A stretch of 64,000 bases of DNA from contig MDLA01000134.1 of the NCBI GenBank assembly GCA_001730015.1, positions 1-64,000 of the forward strand, in the 5' to 3' direction. This document shows positions 49,898 through 60,771 of the stretch, in pieces; position 1 is the first letter of the stretch, and each line of letters begins with the position of its first letter. The notes under the pieces are model-generated. The model saw nothing but the letters and a program-made list of their open reading frames with translations. It made no database searches and was not told the DNA's origin. Both the position numbers and the translations under genes were made by a program. The DNA is from Chromatiales bacterium (ex Bugula neritina AB1) (GTDB taxonomy: Bacteria; Pseudomonadota; Gammaproteobacteria; Granulosicoccales; Granulosicoccaceae).

Positions 49898-50551
49898 ATG
49901 CTACGGACTTTTAAAAATTTACCCGGTTCTATACTGATCGGGCTACTCCTGACCACAATTCTGCCTCCACAGATCGTGATCGCTGAATAAGAAACCCGGT
50001 TTAAGCGGGTACGACCTCAGTTTATTGCCGCGCTGGGTGAGCCATCGGCCACCTCTGGAGCCGGTGCTGAATCCTGGGGCTTATGGCGGGTTGATCCAGG
50101 GCCGCGTGGGGTCTGGTTACGGCAATTCTCAAAGCTTCAGGCAGCAGGAGGCTATGGCCCCGGGAACTGGAAATTTGATCTGAACGACTGGTGGCTGGAT
50201 GAAAACGGCTTGATTATGGAAAAGCCGAAGTTTCCGATTCCTGCGGGCAAGTATGTGGTTACCGGCGAAAGGGAAGTGACAACGATCCTCACGGTACACC
50301 CGGTGGATGAGCAAGGTGTACAGCGCTGGGAACTCGCCGATTCAGCGACGCTGCATGATATCACCCATATGCCTTGTCGGTCAGCCCGTTATACACCGGC
50401 CGTTGATGGGCAGACCTGTTCACCGGAAAATGCGAATCAGGCACTTTTTAAGGTTGCACCGGGAAGTGTCATGCCGCTGGTTTCGGGTTGCAGCAAACAG
50501 GATTACTCGGTTCTTATTGTGGTTGGTGTCGCGGTCGGCAATGGCACTTGA
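49898..50551 (+). pseudogene. Secreted protein gene with an in-frame TAA just after the signal peptide
   Basis: ATG 49898, preceded by AGAGGAAG, begins MLRTFKNLPGSILIGLLLTT, a signal peptide ending near IVIAE. The next codon is TAA (49988-49990). The same frame then stays open to TGA 50549-50551 with clear protein content: RPQFIAALGEPSATSGAGAE, SWGLWRVDPGPRGVWLRQF, NDWWLDENGLIMEKPKFPIP, TTILTVHP and THMPCRSARYTP. I recall homologues of this kind as uninterrupted small secreted proteins. So this is a 217-codon gene broken by a single stop, or a sequencing error, or readthrough. A start inside the body (for example 50210) would lack the signal peptide. Function unknown. Confidence 0.72.
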
Positions 50552-50596
50552 ACTTGCCTGAACACATTGGAATATTTGTCCGATTAAGGCATCAGC

Positions 50597-50956
50597 ATGA
50601 AAAATGAAAAAACTGGATTGCAGCGGCTGGTGGCAGCCGCAGGGTTCTCCATTCAGGGAATGGTGGCCGGGTATCGCAATGAAGCGGCGTTCCGGCAGGA
50701 AGTATGGTTGCTGGTGGTGCTTGTACCGGTAGCGCTGTGGTTTGGTGACTCAATCAGTGAATCGCTGTTGCTGATCAGCTCGCTACTGGCGTTGTTAATC
50801 GTAGAGTTATTGAATTCTGCTGTGGAAGCGGTGGTAGATCGCACCGGCGAGGAATATCACGAGCTGTCTGGCCGCGCCAAGGATATGGGCTCTGCAGCGG
50901 TGCTATTAACTTTAATTACTGTGGTATTGGTGTGGGTTGCCTTGCTGACGAACTGA
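50597..50956 (+). CDS. dgkA: Diacylglycerol kinase (DgkA type)
   Basis: A 119-residue integral membrane protein with three hydrophobic helices. The signature of prokaryotic DgkA is present: NEAAFRQE at residues 34-41 and VELLNSAVEAVVDRTGEEYH near 75-95, followed by HELSGRAKDMGSAAVLL. It phosphorylates diacylglycerol with ATP, which recycles the lipid left from membrane-derived oligosaccharide or lipid A modification. Length is normal. Start ATG 50597. It precedes the branched-chain 2-oxoacid dehydrogenase operon by 150 bp but is probably a separate unit. Confidence 0.94.
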   Translation: MKNEKTGLQRLVAAAGFSIQGMVAGYRNEAAFRQEVWLLVVLVPVALWFGDSISESLLLISSLLALLIVELLNSAVEAVVDRTGEEYHELSGRAKDMGSAAVLLTLITVVLVWVALLTN

Positions 50957-51082
50957 GTTGGTTAAACGTTAACTAATTGACGCACGACACATCGATCAAA
51001 GCAACTATTCGGTTGTTTGTACTGGATTTACACCTTAAATGGTATAGGACTCGCACTAAAAACGGCGACAGCGACAAGCTAA

Positions 51083-52339
<1,257 letters not shown>

Positions 52340-52340
52340 G

Positions 52341-53363
52341 ATGGCTAATATGTCTAAAATGACAATGATTGAGGCAATTCAAAACGCCCACGAAAAATCG
52401 ATGGAACGCGATGAGCGCGTTGTTGTTTATGGTGAGGACGTTGGTTTTTTCGGCGGTGTATTTCGTTGCACAGCCGGTTTACAGGAAAAATTCGGCGCCG
52501 CACGTTGCTTTGATGCACCGATCAATGAATCCGGTATTATTGGAACAGCTATCGGTATGGCGGCCTACGGCTTGCGACCCTGTGTGGAAATTCAGTTTTC
52601 CGACTACGTGTATCCGGCGTACGATCAAATTGTGTCCGAAGCCGCGCGTCTGCGGCATCGGTCTGCCGGAGACTTTACCTGCCCGCTGGTGATTCGCATG
52701 CCGGTGGGTGGTGGAATCTTTGGCGGACAAACGCATAGTCAGAGTCCGGAGGCGGTATTTACTCAGGTGTGTGGTATTAAAACGGTTATGCCGTCAAACC
52801 CGCACGATGCAAAAGGCCTGCTGGCGGCCGCCATTGAAGACCCTGACCCGGTAATTTTCATGGAGCCAAAGCGTCTCTATAACGGACCGTTTGACGGTCA
52901 TCATGAAAATCCCGTTGTACCCTGGCGTGATCATCCGCGCGGCGATGTTCCCGAAGAATACTATACGATCCCTCTGGGAAAAGCTGCTGTGACCCGTTCC
53001 GGTGAGGCACTAACGGTTATTGCATATGGCACCATGGTCTATGTGGCTGAGGCTGCAGCGGTCGAGACAGGAATCGACGCCGAAATTATAGATCTTCGTA
53101 CGTTGTTGCCACTTGATCTGGATACCATTGTTGAATCGGTCAAAAAAACCGGCCGTTGCGTGGTAGTACATGAGGCGACAAGAACCTCCGGGTTTGGTGC
53201 CGAGCTTGTCACGCTGGTTCAGGAAGAGTGCTTTTATAACCTGGAAGCACCTGTTGGTCGGGTAACCGGATGGGATACGCCGTATCCGCATGCTCAGGAG
53301 TGGGACTACTTCCCGAGCCCGGAGCGGCTTGGTCGAAAGATGATTGAAACACTGGAAGCCTGA
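52341..53363 (+). CDS. bkdA2: Branched-chain 2-oxoacid dehydrogenase E1, beta subunit
   Basis: A 340-residue E1 beta. The start is ATG 52341, one base after the alpha gene stop. Typical segments are ERVVVYGEDVGFFGGVFRCT (thiamine aminopyrimidine contact), RCFDAPINESGIIGTAIGMA, EIQFSDYVYPAYDQIVSEAA and GGIFGGQTHSQSPEAVFTQV. The C-terminal domain has DAEIIDLRTLLPLDLDTIVE and KTGRCVVVHEATRTSGFGAE. It forms the alpha2beta2 E1 with BkdA1 and transfers the acyl group to the lipoyl domain of E2. Length is standard. Confidence 0.94.
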   Translation: MANMSKMTMIEAIQNAHEKSMERDERVVVYGEDVGFFGGVFRCTAGLQEKFGAARCFDAPINESGIIGTAIGMAAYGLRPCVEIQFSDYVYPAYDQIVSEAARLRHRSAGDFTCPLVIRMPVGGGIFGGQTHSQSPEAVFTQVCGIKTVMPSNPHDAKGLLAAAIEDPDPVIFMEPKRLYNGPFDGHHENPVVPWRDHPRGDVPEEYYTIPLGKAAVTRSGEALTVIAYGTMVYVAEAAAVETGIDAEIIDLRTLLPLDLDTIVESVKKTGRCVVVHEATRTSGFGAELVTLVQEECFYNLEAPVGRVTGWDTPYPHAQEWDYFPSPERLGRKMIETLEA

Positions 53364-53417
53364 TTGCAGTGTGGAAAATTCAAGTAACGAATTCAGGTTT
53401 TATATAGGCGATAAGCT

Positions 53418-54722
53418 ATGGGGATATTTTCAATATGCTTGCCGGATGTGGGGGAGGGTGTTGCCGAGGCGGAACTAGTGGAATGGAACGTCAAGGTGGG
53501 CGACACCGTCCTTGAAGATGAAACCGTTGGAGCGGTAATGACCGACAAGGCGGCAGTAGAAATACCCTCCAGTGTAACCGGAAAAATAGTCTGGCTCGGC
53601 GGTGATATTGGTGATGTGATTGCTGTTGGCTCGGAACTGGTGCGTCTGGAGATAGATGGTGACGGCAATAGTAATGTTGCCATCCCGGACAAACCTGCTG
53701 CCGGACAGATTGCAGCTGTGCAAACAGCGGCTGTTAAATCGATTGAAAGTCAGGCCGTTGTGGCGGCAGCGGAGCCAGTCGCTGAAGTTGCCGCCCCTTT
53801 GTTGTCAGATCCATCTGCCGGCATGGAAACTACAGCCTCATCTGCCTCTTCTATAAACGGTAAGCCACTGGCGGCACCGTCGGTACGCAAGCGTGCGCGC
53901 GATGCCGGAGTTGATTTGCGTCTGGTTAAAGGTACCGGTCCGGCGGGTCGCATTGTGCACGAAGATCTAACGCCGTGGCTGGAACAGGATAAAAGTGTTC
54001 CTGCGGGGAAAGTACCGAATACCACGATCGAGGAAATAAAAGTCGTCGGCATGCGGCGAAAGATCGCTGAAAAGATGATGCTGGCAAATCAGCGCATACC
54101 GCATATAACCATCGTTGAGGAAGTGGATGTAACAAACCTCGAAGAACTGCGGGGTGAACTCAATACGACCTATGACGGAAAGCGTGCAAAGCTGACAGTA
54201 CTGCCGTTCATGATGAAAGCTATTGTCGAAGCGATAAAAGAACAGCCTCAGCTCAATGCTTTATATGATGATGGCAACGGTATTCTGCAGGTGCATGGTG
54301 GTGTCCATATCGGGATCGCTACGCAGACTGAGGCAGGGTTGATGGTGCCGGTAGTCCGGCATTGCGAGGTGCTAAGCCTATGGGATAGCGCAGCGGAAGT
54401 AGGGCGACTTGCCGGGATTTGCCGTGATAGTACTGTGACGAGAGAAGCACTGACAGGATCGACCATCACAATTTCATCGCTTGGCCCCCTGGGTGCGCTG
54501 GCAACCACGCCTATTATCAATCATCCGGAGGTGGCAATTGTGGGTATAAATAAAATCGCTGTACGACCACATTGGGACGGGCGACAGTTTGTGCCGCGTC
54601 GGATCATGAACATATCCGCTAGTTTTGATCACCGCGTGATAGATGGGTGGGATGCGGCAGTTATGATCCAGAAACTGAAAACCTTGCTGGAAAAACCAGC
54701 CATGCTGTTTGTAGAGGACTAG
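53418..54722 (+). CDS. bkdB: Dihydrolipoamide acyltransferase E2 of the branched-chain complex
   Basis: A 434-residue E2. The lipoyl domain (residues 1-80) has the lipoylated Lys in [14 protein letters not shown] near residue 44. A Pro/Ala-rich linker follows, then the subunit-binding domain ([31 protein letters not shown]) near residues 150-190. The catalytic domain ends with [15 protein letters not shown], holding the active HxxxD His near residue 405. It carries the acyl group from E1 to CoA and forms the core of the complex. It follows E1 beta after 54 bp. Only one lipoyl domain is present, as usual in bacterial branched-chain E2s. Confidence 0.93.
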   Translation: MGIFSICLPDVGEGVAEAELVEWNVKVGDTVLEDETVGAVMTDKAAVEIPSSVTGKIVWLGGDIGDVIAVGSELVRLEIDGDGNSNVAIPDKPAAGQIAAVQTAAVKSIESQAVVAAAEPVAEVAAPLLSDPSAGMETTASSASSINGKPLAAPSVRKRARDAGVDLRLVKGTGPAGRIVHEDLTPWLEQDKSVPAGKVPNTTIEEIKVVGMRRKIAEKMMLANQRIPHITIVEEVDVTNLEELRGELNTTYDGKRAKLTVLPFMMKAIVEAIKEQPQLNALYDDGNGILQVHGGVHIGIATQTEAGLMVPVVRHCEVLSLWDSAAEVGRLAGICRDSTVTREALTGSTITISSLGPLGALATTPIINHPEVAIVGINKIAVRPHWDGRQFVPRRIMNISASFDHRVIDGWDAAVMIQKLKTLLEKPAMLFVED

Positions 54723-54725
54723 CCA

Positions 54726-56114
54726 ATGGCAGACAGAAAATGCCGGTTGCTGGTTTTAGGCGCAGGCCCCGGTGGGTATGTGTGTGCCATCAAGGCCGGA
54801 CAATTGGGGCTGGATACCGTGATTATCGAGGCTGAAAAGCCTGGCGGAACCTGCCTGAATGTGGGGTGCATACCTTCGAAAGCACTGATCCATGCAGCTG
54901 ATGAATTCTATAAAACCCGTGCATTTTCCCGTGATAACGAGCTGGGTATTTCGGTATCAGCGGCTGTTATGGATCTTGAAAAAACTGTGCAGTGGAAAAA
55001 CGGTATCGTCGATCGTTTAAATAGAGGAGTAACCGGTTTACTAAAAAAGGCGTCGGTCGAATTAATATCCGGCACGGCAAAATTTCTCGACGGCAAAACA
55101 GTTGAGGTTATCAGCGCTGAAGGCAGGCAGGCGATTCAAGCTGAAAATATAGTCATCGCTACCGGTTCGGTTCCAGTTGCTTTGCCATTGCTGCCGTTCG
55201 GTGATCGCGTCTGGTCATCAGCCGATTTGCTGGCCTGCACGGAATTGCCTGAATCCATAGCGATTGTGGGTGGGGGTTATATAGGCCTGGAGCTTGGCTG
55301 TGCAGTGGCCAAACTAGGCGCTGGCGTGAGCATTATTGAGGCCTCCGAACGCATTTTGCCACAATATGATGAGGCGTTAACTGCACCGGTTGTGAAGCGA
55401 CTGGCGCAACTGGGAGTTAATATAATGACCAAAACCCGTGCTGAGGGTATTGGACCGTCTGGCCTGGAACTGGTTGCAGACGATGGCAGCAACCTGGCTC
55501 TAAATGCAGACAAAGTGCTGGTGACGGTTGGTCGCAAGCCACAGATGGAAGGCTGGGGTCTTGAAGAACTTCAGCTTACACTGGAGGGGCAGGGCTTACA
55601 GATAAACGAGAAGTGTCAGACCTCCATGCGCGGGGTTTACGCCATTGGTGATGTAACCGGCGAGCCGATGCTGGCACACCGGGCTATGGCACAGGGTGAA
55701 ATGGTCGCCGGCATTATAGCCGGTGAAAACCTCGTCTGGGATAAAAACTCTATACCTGCAGTGTGCTTTACGGATCCGGAGATTGTCACTGTCGGGCTGG
55801 CTCCACTGGAAGCGGTCGAGCAAGACATAGCTATCGATGTTTCAGAGTTTCCTTTTCAGGCAAGTGGCCGGGCAATGACCATGCAGCGAACTGACGGTTT
55901 CATTCGTCTGATTACCTGCAAACAGGATGGGGTAGTGTTGGGTATTCAGGCGGTTGGTACAGGGGTTTCCGAGTTGTCAGCTGCTTTTTCGCTGGCCATA
56001 GAAATGGCAGCCTGTGCGGAAGATATAGCAGCAACCGTGCATGCTCACCCGACCATGAGCGAAGGATTTCAGGAAGCGGCAATGCATGCTGTCGGACGCG
56101 CAATTCATCTGTAA
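54726..56114 (+). CDS. lpdV: Dihydrolipoyl dehydrogenase E3 of the branched-chain complex
   Basis: A 462-residue E3 flavoprotein. It has LLVLGAGPGGYVCAIKAGQL (FAD fold), GGTCLNVGCIPSKALIHAAD (redox disulfide C-x4-C near residue 43), the NAD-binding SIAIVGGGYIGLELGCAVAK near 180, and AHPTMSEGFQEAAM near 440 with the catalytic His-Glu pair. It reoxidises dihydrolipoamide with NAD+. It lies 3 bp after E2, so a dedicated copy serves this complex. Length and motifs are complete. Confidence 0.94.
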   Translation: MADRKCRLLVLGAGPGGYVCAIKAGQLGLDTVIIEAEKPGGTCLNVGCIPSKALIHAADEFYKTRAFSRDNELGISVSAAVMDLEKTVQWKNGIVDRLNRGVTGLLKKASVELISGTAKFLDGKTVEVISAEGRQAIQAENIVIATGSVPVALPLLPFGDRVWSSADLLACTELPESIAIVGGGYIGLELGCAVAKLGAGVSIIEASERILPQYDEALTAPVVKRLAQLGVNIMTKTRAEGIGPSGLELVADDGSNLALNADKVLVTVGRKPQMEGWGLEELQLTLEGQGLQINEKCQTSMRGVYAIGDVTGEPMLAHRAMAQGEMVAGIIAGENLVWDKNSIPAVCFTDPEIVTVGLAPLEAVEQDIAIDVSEFPFQASGRAMTMQRTDGFIRLITCKQDGVVLGIQAVGTGVSELSAAFSLAIEMAACAEDIAATVHAHPTMSEGFQEAAMHAVGRAIHL

Positions 56115-56164
56115 CGATAGGATACATGGTTTCCAGCCGCTGAATAGGCAGGTTTAGAAACGTT

Positions 56165-59002
56165 TTACGATTTAATAGATGCTGTTTCAAATCGCTGTTG
56201 CAGCCCGGCTCTTTGGTCTTTGTGCGCCGGGAAAGAGGTAAGCCAGCGCATCTTAAGCTCTAGAAGTTGCTGTTCTGCCGAAGCCGCGGTTGCTTGCGCC
56301 ATTCCCTGCTGCAGTTGTTCAAGCTGATACCGCATTCGCAGTTGCTTGTCTGAAGCTGGTGTTTCCCGATCCATTAGAATCTCTGTTTCAATACATAGGA
56401 TGCGTCTGGCGTGTGTATTGTTTTCATAGTCGGGGTTTGAGCCCGCCTGCAGGTGAGAAATAATCGAGTCAAGCCTTTGTTGCATGGCTTTTTTCCAGTG
56501 TGCGTTGTCGGTTTTCTCGCCAGTGTTCCATTCTGCCTGTAGTCTGTCTATATCAGCCTGAATTGTATCGACGGGCTGGCCGACCAGATTCTCCAGTTTG
56601 TCGCAGATAGATGCATTGTGGCTCAAGCGCCTGAGTTCCATCGACTGTGCTGATGCAGCAGCTTTCTGGCGATGATTGTCGATAGCATCCAGGGCGCGGG
56701 CCAGATCCCGGGGAAGATATTTTTGATCGCGTTCGGGAAATTCGGGCAGCGCGCTGAATTCATCCTGTAACTGCTGCACGTGCTTTTCGTCGGCGGCAGC
56801 GTCGGTTTTGGTCATAGCCCTGAGCTCGCCGATAATCGCTTTTGCACGGGTAACGTGCTCGACGCTTGCTGCATATTGCTCGCGTTGCTTACCACGATGA
56901 GCCTGATAGATAGTGCTGCAGGCGTCGTTGAATGCTGTCCATAATTTTTGATCGTCTTTACGGCGGGTGTTTCCTGTGAGCCGCCACGTAGCTTGTAGTC
57001 GTTTAACCTGGTTGATGCAGTGCTGATTGATCTCGCCTTCGCCGAGTAGCACTGCCTTATCGATGAGATCCTGCTTCTCCTTTATACTCGCGTCATAACC
57101 TGGTTGCAGTTTCTCATCCAGCTGGTTCAGCAATTCGCTGAAGCGTTTGTCGAGTTCGGCTGTCGCCTTGCGATCAAATACCCGGGAGTCACGCCATTCG
57201 TTCTTGGCTGTGCGTATGGTTTTTTCAACCAGTTTTAGATCCGGGTTTTCCCAATCGGATTTTTCCAGATAAGTTTGCAGCATATCGCAGATAGTTGATC
57301 GCTGTTTCAGCCTGCCTTGTTTTACTTCCCGCTGCTTTGCAAAATGTTCTGCGCAAGGCTTGTAGGCGAGGTCGGCAGCGTTTTTAAATCTGGGCCAATG
57401 CGCCTCTTGGGCCGGGCTTGCCCCCATTCCTTTCCACTGCGACTGTAGATCTTTGATGCGTGCAGCCTGATCTTTTATAGAAAGCCCGAGTGTGGGCACC
57501 AACTCCATTTGCTCGCACAGTTCAACAAGCTTGGGTTCAGTTGCAAACTGCTTCCAGTCTCCTAAATCGGTAAGCTTTGTTTTGAGTCGGTCCAGTTTAT
57601 CGATATAGGGTTTCTGCTGAGCGGCCGGCAAGCGTGCCACTTTTTTTTCCAGACGCTCCAGTACTGATTTCGCAGGCCCCCATTTTTTTGCGTTGATTGC
57701 ACTGCTGAGGGATCCGAACTGTTTGTTAATACTGGCGATCAATTCACGGGATTTCTCGTTGCGAGAATCGATTGTATGCTGCACTTTTTCTATAAGGAGT
57801 GGTAGTTCTGCGGCGTAGGCCGGTGCAGTTGCGTTATCTGTGCTTTTTAGTGATTGCAGTTTTTTAAGTTGTCTTGCGAGTATATGGGTATCGACGTTGT
57901 TGGAATCTTCCAGTTCCTGTATGGAGGTGGCAACGTCACCAGCCCGCTGGAGCTGGCGGGTAATCGCGTTTGTCGATGTGTCATATTGTTGTAGTTGCTG
58001 CTTGTCGGCAGTTCCGGAGGTTTGCAGCTCCTGCCATTTGTTTTTTTGCGCCTCGGCATGGGCTTTCATTGTCGGCAGGACCATCGATAATTCAGATGCG
58101 CCTGTCGTCTGCAGTGTTTCGCTCGCACCTTTCAGCTCAGCCAGAATCTCATTAAAAGCGTTGTAAGTTTCCTGCTCTTTCTTATTTGCCTGTACCTTTG
58201 CGGTAGCTATTTTTTCAAAATCCTCATAGCGCTGTTTTTTTTCGGCGTTGATCTCGAAGTCGAGTTGCTTCCACCGCGAGGCGAACAATTCATAGCGAGT
58301 GGCGTAGTTCGGGGACCACACACCGTTGGCCAGCTTGTCCATTTCGTCGATTATTTTATCGACTTCCTGTTCCTGCTGTTGCGTGCGTGCAAGTGCTTTG
58401 TGACTGGCGTCGAGTCGTTGTTTTAATTCCCGAGCAACGATTTTGTCTTTGCTCTTGATGGCACGCCAACATTTGTCGATCAGATCGAGCGATTTTAAAT
58501 CGGCGGCGACCTGCTGGCGGGTATCGTGAAAGCGGGCTTCGGTCGCGATATGGTAGAGATCGTCTTCAGCGGTAAAATGTGTGAGACCGAAAGTGCGCAG
58601 ATCGGCGTCACTATGATGCGCTGTGATCAACCGCGCCAGGTGCTTTTTGTCTGTCGTGGAGGTGTAGCTTGCTAGAGTCTGGCGGGTTGCGTCGTTTGCC
58701 GGTAGTTGTTTTGCATATTGACGTGCAGCGATCAAGCGGATGCTGTCGCTGCTATCGTTCAGGGCTACCTTCAGCAGTACTTCGGGATCCCTGATTTTAT
58801 TGCAGGCAGCAGCACGAATTTTTTCCGAAGGGTTGTCTAGTGCGGCCAGATGTGTCGCGTGGTCTTGATCCGGCGCTTCATCGGCTTTAACAGCTGCTTT
58901 GTCCGGGCTGTTTTTTTCAGCCTGGTGCGTTTTAGCCGGAGGCGATTTGTTATCCGCGTTTGAGTTACCCGGCCATTTTATATTTCGCAGTTTGTTCAGC
59001 AT
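56165..59002 (-). CDS. DUF349 family coiled-coil protein
   Basis: A 945-residue protein rich in Lys, Glu, Gln and Ala, predicted mostly helical. Repeats of about 70 residues fit the DUF349 pattern of a Trp-rich helix pair: WKQLDFEINAEKKQRYEDFE, RIKDLQSQWKGMGASPAQEA, WRDSRVFDRKATAELDKRFS and RLQATWRLTGNTRRKDDQKL. The N-terminal 70 residues are Asp/Lys/Asn-rich with a short basic start (MLNKLRNIKWPGNS). HEAT-like segments (LIDKCWRAIKSKDKIVAREL; LLKVALNDSSDSIRLIAARQ) appear near the start. Function of the family is not settled. The GGGAG site before ATG 59002 supports the start. It follows leuB by 23 bp on the same strand. Confidence 0.87.
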   Translation of the reverse strand: MLNKLRNIKWPGNSNADNKSPPAKTHQAEKNSPDKAAVKADEAPDQDHATHLAALDNPSEKIRAAACNKIRDPEVLLKVALNDSSDSIRLIAARQYAKQLPANDATRQTLASYTSTTDKKHLARLITAHHSDADLRTFGLTHFTAEDDLYHIATEARFHDTRQQVAADLKSLDLIDKCWRAIKSKDKIVARELKQRLDASHKALARTQQQEQEVDKIIDEMDKLANGVWSPNYATRYELFASRWKQLDFEINAEKKQRYEDFEKIATAKVQANKKEQETYNAFNEILAELKGASETLQTTGASELSMVLPTMKAHAEAQKNKWQELQTSGTADKQQLQQYDTSTNAITRQLQRAGDVATSIQELEDSNNVDTHILARQLKKLQSLKSTDNATAPAYAAELPLLIEKVQHTIDSRNEKSRELIASINKQFGSLSSAINAKKWGPAKSVLERLEKKVARLPAAQQKPYIDKLDRLKTKLTDLGDWKQFATEPKLVELCEQMELVPTLGLSIKDQAARIKDLQSQWKGMGASPAQEAHWPRFKNAADLAYKPCAEHFAKQREVKQGRLKQRSTICDMLQTYLEKSDWENPDLKLVEKTIRTAKNEWRDSRVFDRKATAELDKRFSELLNQLDEKLQPGYDASIKEKQDLIDKAVLLGEGEINQHCINQVKRLQATWRLTGNTRRKDDQKLWTAFNDACSTIYQAHRGKQREQYAASVEHVTRAKAIIGELRAMTKTDAAADEKHVQQLQDEFSALPEFPERDQKYLPRDLARALDAIDNHRQKAAASAQSMELRRLSHNASICDKLENLVGQPVDTIQADIDRLQAEWNTGEKTDNAHWKKAMQQRLDSIISHLQAGSNPDYENNTHARRILCIETEILMDRETPASDKQLRMRYQLEQLQQGMAQATAASAEQQLLELKMRWLTSFPAHKDQRAGLQQRFETASIKS

Positions 59003-59025
59003 GTCAGTACTCCCGCAACAAGAGG

Positions 59026-60129
59026 TTATGCGTTCAACTTGTCGAGTGCGCGTAACAGGGCTGTGCCCATTTCCGATGTGCTGACTGGCGCCACGCCGGA
59101 TGCTGCGATATCAACGGTACGGATATTATCGGCCAGTACTTGATCGACGGCGGCTTCCAGCAGGTCGGCGTCGTCATTTCTATCTAGTGAAAAACGCAGA
59201 CACATGGCGAAGGACAGTATCGTCGCTAGCGGATTCGCTTTACCCTGACCTGCTATATCAGGAGCCGAACCGTGAACCGGCTCGTAGAGTGCGGCACGCT
59301 TGCCGTTGACTTCAACACCAAGTGAAGCTGATGGCAGCATACCGAGTGACCCCGTTAACATAGCGGCGCAGTCTGACAGGATATCACCGAACAGGTTGTC
59401 GGTAGCTATGACGTCAAATTGTTTCGGTTGTCTGACCAGTTGCATGGCACAGTTGTCAGCGTACATATGCTCGAGTGTAATGTTCGGGTACTCTTTGCCG
59501 ACACGAGTTGCAATCTCGCGCCAGAACACCCCTGATTCCATAACGTTAGCTTTTTCAACCGAGTGAACTTTGCTGTTGCGTTTTGCTGCCAGTTCGAATC
59601 CGACATGCATCAGGCGTTCTATTTCGCTTTCGAAATAGACCTGCGTGTCGAATGCGCGGCGACGACCGTCATCGAGTGTTTCAGTTCCTCGAGGCTCGCC
59701 AAAATAAACGCCAGCGGTGAGCTCCCGAAGAATCAGTATGTCGAGGCCCGATACCAGTTCTTCGTGTAGTGAAGAAGCGGAAGCCAGTGCTGGCCGGCAG
59801 GTAGCCGGACGGAGGTTGGCGAATAAATCGAGTTCCTTGCGCAGGGTCAGTAAGCCTGCTTCCGGGCGCAGGTGTCGTTCGACGTTATCCCACTGAGGGC
59901 CGCCGACTGACCCCATAACAATGGCATCAACCTGCTTTGCAACTTCCAGCGTGCTATCAGCGAGTGGATTGCCGTAGCGTTCGTAAGCGGCGCCGCCGAC
60001 GTCATCTGTGGTGATATCGAAGGTGATTCCGCGTTTATCTGAAAACCAGCTGATGACTCTTGAGAGCTCGGCAACAACTTCCGGCCCGATGCCGTCGCCC
60101 GGCAGCAACAGGATTGTAGCGTTATTCAT
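59026..60129 (-). CDS. leuB: 3-Isopropylmalate dehydrogenase
   Basis: A 367-residue enzyme, the third step of leucine synthesis: NAD+-dependent oxidative decarboxylation of 3-isopropylmalate. It begins [20 protein letters not shown]. The substrate site has [14 protein letters not shown] (the LDLxANxRP of LeuB), [12 protein letters not shown], the catalytic Tyr in that segment, and [20 protein letters not shown] (metal-binding Asp residues). The C-terminus has [20 protein letters not shown]. The motif FANLRPA with VYFGEPRG separates it from isocitrate dehydrogenase. Start ATG 60129, after AGAAGG. It follows leuD by 27 bp. Confidence 0.96.
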   Translation of the reverse strand: MNNATILLLPGDGIGPEVVAELSRVISWFSDKRGITFDITTDDVGGAAYERYGNPLADSTLEVAKQVDAIVMGSVGGPQWDNVERHLRPEAGLLTLRKELDLFANLRPATCRPALASASSLHEELVSGLDILILRELTAGVYFGEPRGTETLDDGRRRAFDTQVYFESEIERLMHVGFELAAKRNSKVHSVEKANVMESGVFWREIATRVGKEYPNITLEHMYADNCAMQLVRQPKQFDVIATDNLFGDILSDCAAMLTGSLGMLPSASLGVEVNGKRAALYEPVHGSAPDIAGQGKANPLATILSFAMCLRFSLDRNDDADLLEAAVDQVLADNIRTVDIAASGVAPVSTSEMGTALLRALDKLNA

Positions 60130-60156
60130 GCAAATGACCTTCTTTGTGTTTTGTTG

Positions 60157-60771
60157 TCAGGCGGGGGTGAGCCAGCGCTGTGTTGTATTTTTATTTTCTT
60201 CGAATGAGGAAATTGAATCTTCCTTGCCTAGAGTCAATGCAATTTCGTCGAGCCCGTTCAGCAGACAATGCTTGCGAAATTCATCTATTTCGAAGGAATG
60301 CGACTGACCATTCGGCGTGGTAACAGTCTGTGATTCAAGGTCGATAGAAAAAACCGCATTAGATCCGTATTCTGCCTGTTCGGTTAGCTGATCGATTTCT
60401 TCCTGCGGCAGGCGTATGAGTAACATGCCGTTCTTGAACGCATTGTTATAGAAAATATCGGAGAAGCTCGGGGCGATTACACAGCGAATGCCAAAGTCTT
60501 CTATAGCCCATGCTGCGTGCTCGCGCGAGGAACCGCAGCCGAAGTTATCACCTGCAACCAGAATTCTGGCGTCTTTATAGGCTTCCTTGTTCAGTACAAA
60601 ATCAGGGTTGTCGCTACCGTCTTCGTTGTAACGCATTTCATGAAACAGACCCTTGCCGAGTCCGCTGCGGCCTATCGTTTTCAGATACTGCTTCGGGATA
60701 ATCATGTCTGTGTCGACATTGATCATGGGCATCGGTGCTGCAACGCCGGTCAGTTCTTTCAGGGCTTTCAT
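60157..60771 (-). CDS. leuD: 3-Isopropylmalate dehydratase small subunit
   Basis: A 204-residue Leu[21 protein letters not shown] at the N-terminus and [20 protein letters not shown] near residue 70 are the signature of the swivel domain; the segment [19 protein letters not shown] follows. It pairs with LeuC to isomerise 2-isopropylmalate to 3-isopropylmalate. Its ATG overlaps the leuC stop (ATGA, 60768-60771), so the two subunits are translationally coupled. Length is normal for bacterial LeuD. Confidence 0.96.
   Translation of the reverse strand: MKALKELTGVAAPMPMINVDTDMIIPKQYLKTIGRSGLGKGLFHEMRYNEDGSDNPDFVLNKEAYKDARILVAGDNFGCGSSREHAAWAIEDFGIRCVIAPSFSDIFYNNAFKNGMLLIRLPQEEIDQLTEQAEYGSNAVFSIDLESQTVTTPNGQSHSFEIDEFRKHCLLNGLDEIALTLGKEDSISSFEENKNTTQRWLTPA

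Noticed and set aside
49742-49990. An 82-codon gene starting upstream of 49898
   Set aside because: Only the part from ATG 49898 has a ribosome-binding site and a signal peptide. The upstream residues are not protein-like.
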